From Stieleria varia (GTDB lineage Bacteria > Planctomycetota > Planctomycetia > Pirellulales > Pirellulaceae), in assembly GCF_038443385.1 (NCBI RefSeq), contig NZ_CP151726.1, forward strand, positions 8,618,001 through 8,682,000: DNA of 64,000 nt, written 5' to 3'. Numbering within the stretch: the stretch's first letter is position 1; the number at the start of each line of letters is the position of its first letter. Below the pieces are notes generated by a model, which did not search any database, had not been told where the DNA came from, and saw nothing but the letters and a program-made list of their open reading frames with translations. A program made the translations under genes and the position numbers. Below are positions 63,333 through 64,000 of the stretch, in pieces.

Positions 63333-64000
63333 GCCCGGGCCTTCGTCGAGAACAGGCGACGCCAGCCTCGCCCCATCAACCGGGCGATATCGACGGGAAT
63401 GCGTAGGCACCAGTAGATGTTGCACAGCAATCCAAAACCGATCAAAGAAATCAATACCAGATCTGCGGGTGCGAGCGTGTATTGGACCGTTTCGTTGTTC
63501 GCGCTGAAATACTCGTAGAACATTAGGATGGCGATCAAGACAGGGCCGCCTAAAGCCAAGGCCAGGACCGTGTTTATGATGGGTTTTCGGTCGGGATGGA
63601 CGCGAGATTGACGCCACTGGTCAGCGGCGATCCAGAGGGCTCCCACGCACGTCCACGGGGTGATGCCGTAAAGCAACGTGACTGCCATGTCGGACTGTGT
63701 CAGCCAGGTGGATTGCCAGCCAACGATCGCGATTGCCAAGACGGGTGGTGCGAGTAGCAACCAGGACAGGCTCCAACGCCGACGCCGCAACGTTTGCACC
63801 AAATAGGCACACGGCAGCACAACGATTGCAAACATGAAGATAGCGCCGCGCAGATGCGATGACAGAAAGTCGGACAGCGCGTGGGGCGACCTTGCGTGGC
63901 TGATCATCGGCATGCGACGCCGGGGATCGGGAGAGGAATGAATGTTGGCATTCACGGGAAGAACAGTTTCCGGTCCGTCTGAGGTGATGAAGACTCCGTC
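63329..64000 (-). CDS. Membrane protein, 5' end outside the window
   Basis: The minus frame is open to base 64000 with no upstream stop, so the true start probably lies beyond the right edge; a GTG at 63955 would give a 208-residue version. The visible part has a polar stretch (HSSPDPRRRMPMISHARSP) and then five hydrophobic segments, such as AIFMFAIVVLPCAYLVQTL, SWLLLAPPVLAIAIVGW, VLALALGGPVLIAILMFYEYF and LVLISLIGFGLLCNIYWC. No family recognised. It overlaps the following ECF sigma gene by 4 bases. Confidence 0.65.
   Translation of the reverse strand, partial: DGVFITSDGPETVLPVNANIHSSPDPRRRMPMISHARSPHALSDFLSSHLRGAIFMFAIVVLPCAYLVQTLRRRRWSLSWLLLAPPVLAIAIVGWQSTWLTQSDMAVTLLYGITPWTCVGALWIAADQWRQSRVHPDRKPIINTVLALALGGPVLIAILMFYEYFSANNETVQYTLAPADLVLISLIGFGLLCNIYWCLRIPVDIARLMGRGWRRLFSTKARA

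Overview
The window looks like chromosomal DNA from a marine-type planctomycete (Pirellulaceae; Rhodopirellula, Rubripirellula or Stieleria-like). That placement is inferred from gene content: several sulfatases, the paired planctomycete families DUF1552/DUF1592 and DUF1549-DUF1553/DUF1501, ECF sigma factors next to a Ser/Thr kinase, a SUMF1-like protein with leucine-rich repeats, and many secreted proteins of unknown function. No tRNA, rRNA, CRISPR array, prophage or intact insertion sequence was seen. The gene entries given use both strands with little intergenic space, and several starts are GTG or TTG.

Layout. 1-5.2 kb: an S41 processing protease cut by the left edge, hemL, two small secreted proteins (the first behind a short overlapping leader ORF) and a WecG/TagA-type glycosyltransferase. 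5.2-13.1 kb: a 34-bp palindromic repeat cluster, a degenerate sulfatase homologue, two intact sulfatases and a GH63-like glycoside hydrolase, a carbohydrate-degradation neighbourhood. 13.2-16.8 kb: DUF1552 + DUF1592 pair. 17-20 kb: HEXXH lipoprotein, DUF456 protein and ferrochelatase. 20.6-25.2 kb: WD40 + DUF1549/DUF1553 + DUF1501 operon. 25.3-28.2 kb: alpha/beta-hydrolase-like protein and a GH99-like protein. 28.5-30.1 kb: an Anbu-type bacterial proteasome homologue overlapping a transglutaminase-like protease. 30.1-36 kb: Rpn-type nuclease, LarA-like (DUF2088) protein, a metalloprotease-LRR protein and a third intact sulfatase. 36-41 kb: zinc phospholipase C-like/DUF4332 fusion, a TIR-domain protein, an SDR/DUF2867 protein and two small proteins. 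41.8-46.6 kb: NtrC-type regulator, sensor kinase, HtrA protease and a tiny conserved-looking ORF. 47-52 kb: BON protein, MscK-like channel and CorA. 52-56 kb: epimerase, CPBP protease, SRPBCC protein and a TIM-barrel epimerase. 56-64 kb: two signalling clusters, coiled-coil membrane protein -> ECF sigma -> Ser/Thr kinase -> SUMF1/LRR protein, and a membrane protein (cut by the right edge) -> ECF sigma.

The most interesting items are the Anbu-transglutaminase pair, the TIR protein with a beta-rich C-terminal half, the sigma/kinase/SUMF1-LRR operon, a 302-bp modular hairpin element present twice between convergent genes, and a three-hairpin array downstream of a sigma-54-like promoter and ahead of ferrochelatase. 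Four further families of small palindromic repeats are scattered between genes.
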